From: Entamoeba histolytica HM-1:IMSS
Lineage: Eukaryota; Evosea; Mastigamoebida; Endamoebidae
DNA: 29,140 nucleotides
Direction: 5' to 3'
Assembly: GCF_000208925.1 (NCBI RefSeq)
Contig: NW_001915068.1
Span: 1 to 29,140 of the forward strand
Of this stretch, positions 10,049 through 20,500 are shown piece by piece (within the stretch, counting starts at the first letter, position 1; the number at the start of each line of letters is the position of its first letter). The notes under the pieces were generated by a model. The model worked only from the letters and a program-made list of their open reading frames with translations. It was not told the DNA's origin and searched no databases. Both the position numbers and the translations under genes were made by a program.

Positions 10049-12063
10049 ATGGCTGAAGCAGAAAAGCAACGAGATTTAGATGAGACATCAAAAGAGTTAA
10101 TTGAAAAGGCAATAGCTGTACCTCAAGAGAATCGAACAAAAGTAGATAATTTATATTTTGATGTTGCTGTTGGATTCAAAGAAGGACAGCCATTAGTGTA
10201 TAGATTGATTTGGATTTGTTTTGTTGAAAGGAAATTACGATTAGTTCGACATAGAAAGATTAAAGAAGAGTATGGATTATATACAATCAACTATGTTTCA
10301 AAATATGAACTAAACAAAATCAAATTAATTATTGGGGAAAATTTTGTTGTTATTATTCAACCACAATCATTAGATGATTTAAATGCATTATTTAAGGTAT
10401 TAAGAACAGTTACATTAAATCATAATATTCCAATAACAAAAGAAGAGTATTTATTAGATGTTTGTTTTTATATGAAACTATTTAAAGATAAGAATTAAGA
10501 AAATAAAATAGAAAATTGATTATTTAGACATTAAATTTAAAAAAAACATTTATGGTTAAAAAAAGAGGAAAAACATTTTGGAATAAAAGAGTTCTTGATA
10601 TTTATAATGGTGCTATTTATTTATATGAAAATAATATTAAAGATATTCCATTAACCATTTTACCAATTAACGATTCAGTTACAATAAAAAAACAATCTAA
10701 AGGAATATTAGAATTTGTTTCATTAATTCGTGATTTAGTAATTAAATTTGAGAATGATAATGAACGAGATGAAGCAGCAAAATTATGTAAATATTGTTGT
10801 CAATATTCTATTACACCATATAATACACCAATAAAAGATTTCTTCTGTGGAAATTTAAATGATTTAATTGCAGTATGCAGAGAATTATGTTTAAAGAATT
10901 ATCTTTATCCAGAAGAAGGAGATCAATACTTTCCAGTTCTTTGTGAAATATTAAAATCAACAACAAAGAAAAGATATGCTACTATGACTGAAAAAAGAGC
11001 AATGACAACAAGAACAGATGATGCATCAGTGTCTGTTACTGAAAATAAAAAACATCAATCAACACAAATTGACGATGGAGAAGAATTAGCTACTATAGCT
11101 GAAAAAGAAGATCCTAAACAATATTTTACTAACTTTGTATCAATTGGTAAAGGAGGGTTTGGTGAAGTATTTGTTGTTACAAGAAAAGATGATGGTAAAC
11201 AAGTTGCATTGAAAATATTAAAACATGGAGCAAATGAAAGATTTAGTAAAATAGGAATAGAAGTAGCACGACTATATCATTGGAAACACCCTAATATTGT
11301 TGGATTTGAAGGGTGTTGGATATTTGATAATAGGGTGTATATTGGAATGGAATATTGTTCACAAGGAACATTAAAATCATTATTAAAAACAAAACAACGA
11401 TTTAATGAACCTGATACAGCTTTCTTAGTAAGAGAAACATTAAGAGCACTACAATATATTCATGAATATGGATTTATTCACAGAGATATTAAAACAGCAA
11501 ATATCATGCTTTCAGCTACACATGCAGTTAAAGTTATTGATTTTGGACTTGTTGTTCGTGCTTCAAATAATCCATCAAATAGAGCAGGGTCAAAAGCTTA
11601 TATGGCACCAGAAGTTATTAAACAAGAACCATATGATTGTAGAGTTGATATATGGAGTGTTGGATGTGTAGCACAAGAATTAATTGAAGGAAATCCACCA
11701 TATAAAGAAGTAGGATTAGTTAAAGGTACATTTAAAACGGCAACCATTGGAGCAATGGGGTTAAGAAATCCAACTAAAGTTTCTAAAGAGTTTAAGGATT
11801 TCATTGAAAAATGTTTTGTCTTTGACTTTAAAAAACGACCTCAATGTGAAGAATTATTAAAAGTTTGTTTATTATTTTGCTTATATGTTGATCAATGATA
11901 TTATACATTTTCATTCAAGTTTTATTTGATTTTTAATATTCAATTAATTAACAAAGAAATATAAAAGAAGAAAATTCTTTACTCATTTTTATAGATGCCA
12001 TTTTTTGAATTAGCTGAATCATCAATATTGAAAAAACAAGCTAAAACCGATCCAATTGAATAG
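10049..12063 (+). CDS. STE20/PAK-like serine/threonine kinase with N-terminal PH-like domains (3 exons)
   Basis: Exons 10049-10459, 10528-11862 and 11995-12063 encode about 604 residues. Residues about 30-125 look PH-like. A clearer PH domain starts near 145 (MVKKRGKTFWNKR) and runs to about 230. The kinase domain spans about 336-585: glycine loop GKGGFGEV, Lys366 (VALK), HRDIKTAN with Asp457, DFG Asp475 and MAPE Glu499, so it should be active. The last exon supplies MPFFELAESSILKK, completing the ELLKHPFF-like end typical of STE20 kinases. PH domains suggest phosphoinositide-directed membrane recruitment. PAK-type kinases bind Rac/Cdc42, but I see no clear CRIB motif, so PAK membership is uncertain. 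Without splicing it would appear as two separate genes, the second with an aberrant C-terminus. Confidence 0.85.
10460..10527 (+). other. Intron 1 of the kinase gene (68 nt)
   Basis: Begins GTTTGTTTTTA and ends ATTTAG, phase 0. Removing it joins EEYLLD to TLNLKKTFMVKK and eliminates the stop at 10496. The nearer TAG at 10509-10511 gives the wrong frame. Confidence 0.85.
11863..11994 (+). other. Intron 2 of the kinase gene (132 nt)
   Basis: Begins GTTTGTTTATT and ends TTTTTATAG after a T-rich stretch; phase 0. It contains no other TAG. Splicing converts a meaningless end into ELLK-MPFF, the conserved end of STE20-type kinase domains. Confidence 0.88.
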
Positions 12064-12179
12064 ATTGTAATTCATTATTCTGTATGAAATAAACCACTTT
12101 TGATAATGATATTATTTTTATTTTGTAATAAAATAGAATCATTTAAGCAATTATATTAACACAAAGATAAAGAGAGATA
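12064..12179. other. 3' flank of kinase gene
   Basis: AT-rich sequence following the stop codon. No gene signal is seen before the Tudor-SN-like relic that begins at about 12180. Confidence 0.4.
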
Positions 12180-12480
12180 AGAAGATTATTATTATGCAAA
12201 TTGAAATAAATGAGGTTTTAAAATTGAACTTTGTGTTTCTTTGGTATATTTAGAACTACCAAAATACTCAAGAAATGTTAAAATATTAACATTTGAAGAG
12301 GAACTTGAAACAAGTTAATTAAAAGACATTCTCAGTAAATACTCTTAAGAAGTCTCACAATGTTTCTATTAATTTACAGCATTAATCATATGAAGAATAT
12401 CTTTAACAGGAATGTACATTATAACAATAATCTTAATAATTGTTTTATCAAATATGGATATGTAATATGATGTAATATAA
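12180..12480 (+). pseudogene. Decayed Tudor-SN / SN-domain-like relic
   Basis: At 12235-12339 one frame reads VSLVYLELPKYSRN, then LTFEEELETS, a stop and LKDIL. This parallels the first SN domain of the intact Tudor-SN in this window (VIAYLELPRYDKK, then ETFAYECGELLRKKLI). About 90 bases on, in another frame, 12441-12467 reads CFIKYGYVI, parallel to TLLENGYAV at the matching place in the intact protein. Several in-frame TAA codons and at least one frame change separate the blocks, so it cannot be expressed as is. It lies 3' of the kinase gene and on the opposite strand to the intact Tudor-SN. The matches are read by eye and short, so identity is tentative. Confidence 0.4.
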
Positions 12481-12926
12481 TATAGTTTATTTCATTCTTA
12501 ACAATGAAACAAAATGGTATACTTAATAACATTAAGACAATATAGTAGAATGGACAATTATAATATTCCATTATTAAATCATAAAGTTGATAAAGGAAGG
12601 AATTATTAATATTAATGTATTTCAATCTGACTGATTGACTTTAAAAAGAAAGAAAATAAATGCAATGAAATATTTCTTCTTTTAGGTAAAATGAAATAGT
12701 CTTAACAATCAGAAAATATCAACAAATCTTTTAATGAATCAAATAAGTTTGTTTTGATAGTTTAATATTTAATATTAATTCATACAATGTATTTTACTAT
12801 GAACCAATTAATTATAATGAATGTGAATAACATAACTCTTTTTCATCTTTAATAAATAATAATAATTTCATTTTAAATAAAGATTAGTTATTGTAATTCT
12901 TAAATAAACATGTGAATTAACGTTAG
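12481..12926. other. Intergenic region between relic and Ras gene
   Basis: AT-rich sequence with one short open stretch (12508-12606, MVYLITLRQYSRMDNYN) that might continue the relic but cannot be aligned by eye. The minus strand holds only a low-complexity Tyr/Ile/Leu ORF (12419-12625). TAATT-type signals lie just after the Ras stop. Confidence 0.4.
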
Positions 12927-13481
12927 TTACAATATAAAACACTTCTTATCTTTAGTAGACTGATTTTCTTGTTTACCTCTTACTTTCAAAATTTGTTTTG
13001 CTAGTGAAATGAATGCATGTTCAATATTAATATTTGACTTAGCAGATGTTTCAAGAAATCCAACTGCACCTTTTTGTTTAGCATATTCTAAAGCATCTTC
13101 TTGAGTAACTTCTCGTTCTTCTTTAAGATCAATTTTATTACCAATTAACATCCAAGGGACTGTAACGTCTCTTATTCTTAATAACATCTCAACTGTGCTT
13201 TGACATTCAACAAATGATTGTTTAGAAATAATAGAATAAAGTATTAAAAACCCATTTCCTACTACCATATATTGTTGTTTAACACTTACAAACTCATCTT
13301 GACCAGCAGTATCTAATATATCTAAACAAACATCAATCCCATCTAGATTTCTAGTTGTTCTAAAACAATCTTCAATTGTAGGATCATATTGTTGTTGAAA
13401 AACATGGTTTACAAGACGAATGGTTACAGCTGTTTTACCGACACAAGGAGGACCTAATACAACAATCTTAACTGATGGCAT
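12927..13481 (-). CDS. Ras-family small GTPase with CaaX end and atypical P-loop
   Basis: The 184-residue protein aligns with Ras numbering without gaps. The P-loop is GPPCVGKT (10-17), the effector loop YDPTIED (32-38) is identical to Ras, DTAGQDEF (57-64) keeps Gln61, and GNKID (114-118) and ETSAK (144-148) complete the nucleotide site. The end is CFIL, a CaaX box with Leu last, which favours geranylgeranylation and hence membrane attachment. It is a Ras/Rap-like signalling switch; Gln61 is Ras-like, since Rap has Thr there. The odd feature is Pro12 and Cys13 where Ras has Gly-Gly. It is single-exon and starts at the first good ATG. The FAM91 gene begins 128 bases away on the other strand. 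Confidence 0.93.
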   Translation of the reverse strand: MPSVKIVVLGPPCVGKTAVTIRLVNHVFQQQYDPTIEDCFRTTRNLDGIDVCLDILDTAGQDEFVSVKQQYMVVGNGFLILYSIISKQSFVECQSTVEMLLRIRDVTVPWMLIGNKIDLKEEREVTQEDALEYAKQKGAVGFLETSAKSNINIEHAFISLAKQILKVRGKQENQSTKDKKCFIL

Positions 13482-13609
13482 TTTGTGAATAAGTAATTAA
13501 CTATTTTAAGAGAACTTGAAAAACATTTCATAAAGAAAAAAGAAAAAAAAAAGAAGAAGATTAAAAACAAAAAAAGAAAAAAAAAAAGAAGTTGAAAAGT
13601 CAACAAACA
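13482..13609. promoter_or_regulatory. Short divergent promoter region, Ras / FAM91
   Basis: The two start codons are only 128 bases apart, so both promoters must lie here. The FAM91-proximal half (13532-13590) is nearly pure A/G on the plus strand. No TATA-like consensus box was found. A GAAC on the plus strand at 13511-13514 lies about 95 bases before the FAM91 ATG, farther than usual. Confidence 0.5.
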
Positions 13610-15813
13610 ATGACGATTGAAGAGATAGAGAAAGAATTATCTTATTATAAGTCATATCATGAAATTACAAATGAAAGTTTTAAAATGATTTGTCCTAATG
13701 AAATAAGTTATAAAAACTTTGCAATTAAATATTATTGTAAGAATCAATTTAAATATAATATTAAAATTGGTAAAATTTGTCAATTAAATGAAGAGAAGTA
13801 TTATAATAAATTAATGGAATATAGTCTTCAAAAGATGATGCCATATCCATATCATTTAATTGATATTGGATTTTTTAATTCAATAAACCATTCTGATAAA
13901 CTTAACCCACCAAAATATTATGCTCAATTAATTAAAAAATTATTAAATGAAGGACTTCCATTTGATAGATTACCAGCATTTACAGCTCGTGATGTTTTTA
14001 GGTTTCTTGGTGTTTCGAGGAATCAATTTACTGAAATAGCAAATAGATATAAGTCAGAAAAAAGAAAAGTTTGTTTTATTTTATTTGAGTTGGGTTTAAA
14101 ATGAAAATAAAGATAAATACGAGGAATTAATAAATAATTAATCATTAGTTATTGTCAAGAAAATTTCCACTTAATTTTGAAGTGAAACAACCAAGTTTTG
14201 TTATTTCTTTTTAATATTAGAAGAGAATAATTATTTGAAATAAACTAATTCTTGAAATAGATTGTCAGCCATGGTGGATAATAAGAACATATTCAAATAA
14301 TAATGAAGGAAAATTAACTACTACTGAAAAATCTATAAAAGAATGTTTAGATAAAGAAATATATTTATCAAATGTATTTATTATTATTCCAGTTGAAGAA
14401 AAAGATTCATTTATACCAATTATTCATGATAATATTATTATTACAAGAACAACAAAAATGGAATATATTTATTATCGTATTTTATTACTCATAGATGATA
14501 GACTTACTATTAAAGATCTTATGTCAATTCTTATTGATCCAAACGATCCTTTAATATTACAAAAGAAGGAAGAAATTATTAAAGCAATATCTTATTTAGT
14601 TCGTCTTAATAGATTAAATAAAGTTGAAATTAGAGATATTCAATGTAATGGAATAATACCAACACCTAGAATAAACCAACAAACAAAGAAAAGAGTTTGT
14701 TTTATTGTAGATGAAGCAATAGTTTCTACTTTAATGACTGGAATTACCAAGACAGATGATATTAAAAGAATTGTAGTTCATCTTTTTGAAACAGGAAGAC
14801 TTACTAATGATCAAGTCTATGCACTTATATGTCTTATTGAACTTCTTAAAACACAACCATGTGCAAAAGATTCAAGAGCACATTATAAAAAATTTTTTAA
14901 TGTTGCTAATTCATTAGTAAATATAATAAAATCATTACAACAATTAATTTGTAATGAAGAAGTATTTGGATTATGTGATGGAATTGAAATAATAAAAATG
15001 GAATGTTTAAAATATTTAACTGAAAAAGAAAAAGAAAATTATAGAATGAAATATACAAGTGCATTAATTGGTTCTAATAGTAAAATTATATCATGTCAAC
15101 ACACTCCATTCTGTCCTCAATTAATACCACATTCTGTTTTTTCTAGTTATTTATTTACAATATTTTTAAATTATAGTTATAATAGTGGAATTTCTACTTT
15201 AATTCTTCCTAAAGGATCATTTCTTCAATCACTTCCAAATCAATTTCATCAATTTAATTTCATTCTTTCAACTACTTTTACACATCGTCAAGATATTGTT
15301 TCTACTTCAAATGCATTACTTTTTTTAAATGAAACATTAAAATCACAACCAATTATTATTCATGGTTTACAATTTAATAAACCTCATTATGAAAATATTA
15401 TTTTCCCTATTGAATTTTCACAAAGTCCATTAAAAAAACATCCTATTATTCAAAAATTATCATCAGACCTTACTTTATCAAAGTTTGTTGGAAAAATAGT
15501 TTTAATTAATACAACAGAAAATGACTTTGATCTTAATAAATTTGATAATTGGGAATTCTTCGATATTGTTTTTGGTATTCCAATGGATTGTTATGATGAA
15601 AATCAACAATGTGTCAATGCTTTACCATCACTTTTAATTGAAAATAGTAAGGAAGAAATGTGGGAGACTTCTTCTGATATTGTGCAAGTATTCTTTCAAT
15701 TTCTTTCTAAAAATGGATTTGATTATAATTCATTGAACAATCAGTACATTTTGAAAGAAGACATATTATTATATCCTTCTCAACCTATTCTTTTTGAAAA
15801 AAAAAACAATTAA
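13610..15813 (+). CDS. FAM91-family protein (3 exons)
   Basis: Exons 13610-14068, 14149-14194 and 14261-15813 give 685 residues. The family is recognised from MPYPYHLIDIG and LPAFTARDVFRFLG...RNQ in the N-terminal domain, a WW pair in CQPWWII, then KKRVCFIVDEAIVSTLMTG and VFGIPMD in the C-terminal domain, all in the same order as human FAM91A1. In animals FAM91A1 works with WDR11 and TBC1D23 in capturing endosome-derived vesicles at the trans-Golgi; that role here is inferred from family. The protein is shorter than human (about 838). The start is the ATG at 13610; an upstream in-frame TTG at 13592 is not a credible eukaryotic start. Read without splicing it looks like two truncated ORFs separated by 350 bases. 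Confidence 0.85.
14069..14148 (+). other. Intron 1 of FAM91 gene (80 nt)
   Basis: Starts GTTTGTTTTATT and ends CATTAG, phase 0. It joins KSEKRK to LLSRKFPLNFEVKQP, matching in position the SSKKFFRRK region of human FAM91A1. Confidence 0.75.
14195..14260 (+). other. Intron 2 of FAM91 gene (66 nt)
   Basis: Starts GTTTTGTTATTT and ends GAAATAG, phase 1. It leaves a 46-base micro-exon upstream and restores KQPNCQPWWII, the WW region of the family. The donor has one extra T against GTTTGTT, so it is slightly less certain than the others. Splicing instead to the TAG at 14220 would run into a TGA at 14236. Confidence 0.68.
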
Positions 15814-17532
15814 TTAAATAATTTATCATATATTCTTCTTATATTTTTAATATCTTCTTTGTAACAGAGATTAGTATTGAATTGGTTATTTCTAGTAATG
15901 AATAGAACTTAACAATAAGTTAATAACGATAATACAGGAATGATGACTTTCAACTAACAAACAGTGATTTGATTTATGTCTAATTATTAAATAAAACAAT
16001 AATAATGATATTGAAGTGGATGAAAATGAACAAACAAATGAAGAACATTTAAATATCCTTTAAGTAGTTAATGAGATGAAAATGCTTTAATTAATGAATA
16101 GTGATAAAAGATAAACATGAACAAATTCTTATGACTATCATTTATTCATGAATCAATAACTTTTGTTGATGGTTCACATTTTATTAATTAATTCAAATAA
16201 AAGTTATATCTTTGTTCTTCATTCTTTATCTTCATAAATTAATTGTTGTTTTGTCTGTTTGTTAATTAAATATTCTATCATTTATCAATTTCATTTCATT
16301 GTAATAAGAAAAACAATAAAATGAATGTAAATGGTAGTATTTCATAAAAAGATAGTCAGACACCCTAACATCACCTCTTGAACCATCTTTAGAAATTTCT
16401 TTCTTTAGATTGTTTCAAGCCGTTCATTGTACATTTGTTTCCAACTGTTTATCTCCCGTTGGTGTTGTTGGTTATTTAGTCTTCATCCTATTGTCTTGTT
16501 GTTATTTTTAAGACGGATAATGGATTGACTGTACTATAGAAATGATCCTAAGAGTACGGTCTATTTCTTTTTTCTCCTTCTTCTTTTCTTGATTCTCTCT
16601 CTATTTCTTTATTAATTATGACTTATATTTAGGGTTTTTACTATATTTCTAATTTATTTTAATTATTCTTTTAATTATTTTTTTTGTTTCATATATCCTT
16701 TTCATTATCTTATTGTTCATCTCTATCATTTCTTTTATGAGTCATACTTGCTTATGACATGACTGTTGGTTGTACGAAGGATTATAGGAAAACAATATTT
16801 TACACAACAAATATTCATTTATTATTATTGTGTGTATTAATTCAACAAATAAGGTAGTAAATAATTTTCTTATTTATTACAAATGTTTAATTCAATTATC
16901 ATTCATTGTTATTATTTATTTTTAATTTGACTCAATCATTTTTATATAATTATTATTTGATTGAAACTGACTTTATATACAATTATATTTTGTATTTTAT
17001 TTATAAATGAATCACATTACAATGTTAATTTAGTATCTTTTGATTTATTTTCATTGTTCTTATTTCAATAAACATTATATTAAATTATAAAGAATCTTAA
17101 AAAAAAATAAATAATAATATCCTTCACTTTAATATTTCTTTTAATGATAACATAAAACTAATACAGTTAATGAAAAGAAATTAATTGACATTGTTACTAT
17201 TAAAATTGATTGTCTTTAGTACCATTTTATTAGCTTCCCTATAATTTATCTATTTATTTTCTTCTTTCAAGAATAAATAATGTTCAAAAATAACTTAGAT
17301 TATATAATTAATTTTATAATGATTGTTTATTATCATTAACAAATGAAAGTAATAAAACATATCATTTAAATCAATTATACCAACTCCAAAGTATATATGA
17401 AATCAATTAATTGTAAATAGACAATGGAATGAGATAATCTATATCTCATATTAAATAAATAAAACTCATTAATTGAAAATAATAAACTCTTTCTATTCAA
17501 GTAATACTTATAAAAATTAATCAACAAATGAA
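15814..17532. other. Intergenic region FAM91 / TMK, with possible coding relics
   Basis: 1.7 kb between two converging gene ends. TAATTT follows the FAM91 stop at 15819. At about 16000-16110 (+) short stretches such as DIEVDENEQTNEEHLNIL read like protein but are broken by TAA codons. At about 16360-16560 base composition is visibly richer in G/C; on the minus strand part of it reads HQREINSWKQMYNERLETI before a stop. Neither can be assigned to a family. No RNA gene with a recognisable fold was identified. 16600-17500 is plain AT-rich DNA. Confidence 0.45.
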
Positions 17533-20500
17533 TTAATTGTCTTTAGCCATATCAGATGAAACAGAACTGTCATTAATCTCATCATTAATTTCACTTTTAC
17601 TCATTGATGATTTACATTCTATTGAAGAAATATCTTTAGATTTTGTATTAGTTTTTGTAGAACTAGAATTATTTTTGTTATTAGAATCTGATTTTGATTT
17701 ATCAGAAGTCTTTTTATAAATAGATTCCAATGCTGATTCTAATTCTTTGAAAGATGGTCTTTCTGATGGTACATGGCTCCAAGCCCATTCGATTATTTCT
17801 TTGAGAATACAATCATTACTAATACAAAGTCTTTTTCCAGCACCTACAAATCTTAATATTGATTCTGAATCAGGGAATTTCATTGGATCATATGGATCTC
17901 TTCCTAACCAAATTTCTAACATACAAATAGCAAATGAATATACATCTGATTTTAATGTCATTTGATCTTTTCTTGTGATTTCTGGTGCCATATATACAGG
18001 TGTACCAATATTTTGTAAAGCAATAGTATTTGATGATTCAATAAATGAACGAGAAGTACCAAAATCAGTAACTTTAGCAGTAATAGGATCTGATGGATTT
18101 TTAGAATAAACCAAAACATTATCAGTTTTTAAATCACGATGAAGAATATCATTTTGATGTAAATATTCCATACCACGTGCTATATCTTGACAGAATCTAA
18201 TTTTTAATAAATCACTCATTGAATTTGTTTTCATGAATTTTCTTAATGATCCTAATGGACAAAATTCGGTTACAAGACATAATGTATCAGCAGTTGCTAC
18301 ACTTCCAATGAAATTTACAATATATGGACAACGAATACGTTCCATCATTTCTGCTTCTTGCATGAAATTAGGTAATAATTCAGCTAATCCAACTAAATCA
18401 GTTTTCATTACTTTAACTGCAACATCAACTCTTCTCCATTCAGCACGATAAACAATACCAAATGTACCACCACCAATAGGTGGATGTTGTAAATGAATTT
18501 CTTCATAATCTAATTTAGTAGAAAGAGCAGATTCAACTTGAAGATTTAAATAAACATGGAATTTAGATATTTTTGTTTTACCTTTTTTCTTTTTTGCATC
18601 TGAGTCATGAGATGATCCTGATTTACCACTTCCTGATGGAGTTGATTTTGAATGATGAGATTTTTTGATTGAATTTGAACCATTTGTTCCTGAAGATTGA
18701 GAATTTCCTTCACCTTCACTATTTTGACTTGATTGTGAACAATGTGCAATTAATTCAGGATTATCTTTTTTAATATCTTTTAATACATTTTGAAGTTGAC
18801 CATAACGTATTGTAATAGGAACTTTCTCATTTAATACAGTCGTACATTTTGCCATGAATGAGATTGTTAGTACAACACTCTCCTTTGGCTTAATTCTTCC
18901 AGTGAATGGTTTACACATAATTTCATATTTTGTATAATCACCAGAATGGAATGTAAAATGCATTGGATATTTCCAATTGTTTGTTAAAATAAGAGTACAG
19001 TCAATAGGGTCATTAATTTCAGGTCTTATATCACCAAAATCAATTGTATTAGTTGAGAAAGAGAAATAAGGATTTTCTTGTTTTAAATCAATGTATTGTG
19101 AATTTGTTTTATCAAATGGAATGATTGTATTTTCAAAGATGAATAGATTCTCATCATCAATATCTTGTTTGATTTTTCTAGTTAATCTAATATGTAATAT
19201 TAAGAAGAGAATCATCACAAATATGAAATAAAGAATATAAACTATACTTCCTATTCCCCAAAAAAAGAAATTATTAAGTGCTTTTGATATATTTTTACAA
19301 TCGGCATTATTCTGTGAATACCATCCTGGTTGACATTCACATTCAATACAACCATTTCCTCCATCACATTCTTCTCCTTTATCCCATTGTTTATTTCCAC
19401 ATGTAGCAAGAATACAACCAGCTCTAGCTTTTGCATATTTTTTTGTTCCATTAACACAAACACAATGATCACATCCATATCCTCCATCACATTCTTCATA
19501 ATCATCAACTTGTCCATTACCACATGTTGGAACTGCACACTTTACTACACCATCAATTTCCATTGGTTGTGTTCCATATCGACATGCACATGCAATAGTA
19601 CATTGACTGTCATCATATCCTTCCACCGAAGGATCACACTCTTCTCCTTCATCAATTTTTCCATTTCCACATAATGTACACCCACCGTCAACAAGAACAT
19701 ATCCATCGACACATTCACATTGTCCAGTACTAATAGAACAAATACCATGTTCACCACAGTCTTTATGACAAGTTGTTTTAATTGTTAAATTAATTGTTGC
19801 GGCATATTCTTCATTTATTTCAAGAAATAGAAAATATATATGTTCTTTGTCTATTTTCTGAATTAGTCTAGCAAGACGAGAGTCACCTCCACATCCTGAT
19901 GTTCTTGTTGCAAGACACTTTGCTGGTGCAGTACTACAATCAATTGGAGAAAGATCTGTTGCATTATCTTCTAATTTATAATCACTTAATTTTACTTCAA
20001 TAAGATCAATAGCAACATCAAAAGCACCAGACTCACAAGTAGAAATATCTATTGTTAGATCACTTCCAATTATCTTGAACCAAAATCCTTTTGTAGTATC
20101 TTGATTACAAAGATTTTTTGATATCATAGCCTTTTCTAATTCTAATATACTACTGTATCCTTCTCTGTCTGAGATTAAAATCATAGGAACACTGCGATAA
20201 TTAGTAGAGCAAGCATGGTTCATATCAGATATATAAAAGGTAAATTCAGGAATTGTCTTAGACGCATATTTGGAATGAATAAATAAATAATAAGGAATAT
20301 CTTTTCTTAAAATAACTGAGACTCTTGGAGACAAAACATATTCTGATAACCCTCCATTTCTATGTAGACATTCCGGATCTTTCTTTGAATCAACTGAGTC
20401 AAGGCAGTTTCTAATAATAACAAATTCAAGGTCTGTTCCAATTTTACGTTCTTGCAAATTTTGAGAATTAATATCATCTATTGAATATTGTTTATCTAAC

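Noticed and set aside
10552..11898. Kinase ORF as a separate gene starting at MVKKRG
   Set aside because: The upstream ORF joins in frame through a GTTTGTT...TAG intron, and the PH domain would otherwise lose its first strand.
13592..13609. Extended FAM91 start at TTG
   Set aside because: TTG is not a credible start in this organism when an ATG follows six codons later.
14458..15813. Second FAM91 ORF as an independent gene
   Set aside because: In-frame family-conserved sequence continues upstream to the WW region at 14272-14277, beyond this ATG.
17537..18451. Plus-strand ORFs across the TMK kinase domain
   Set aside because: Antisense shadows of a strongly coding minus strand.
19251..19757. 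Cys-poor and Val/Met-rich ORFs inside the TMK ectodomain, both strands
   Set aside because: Frame shadows of the repetitive Cys-rich coding sequence.
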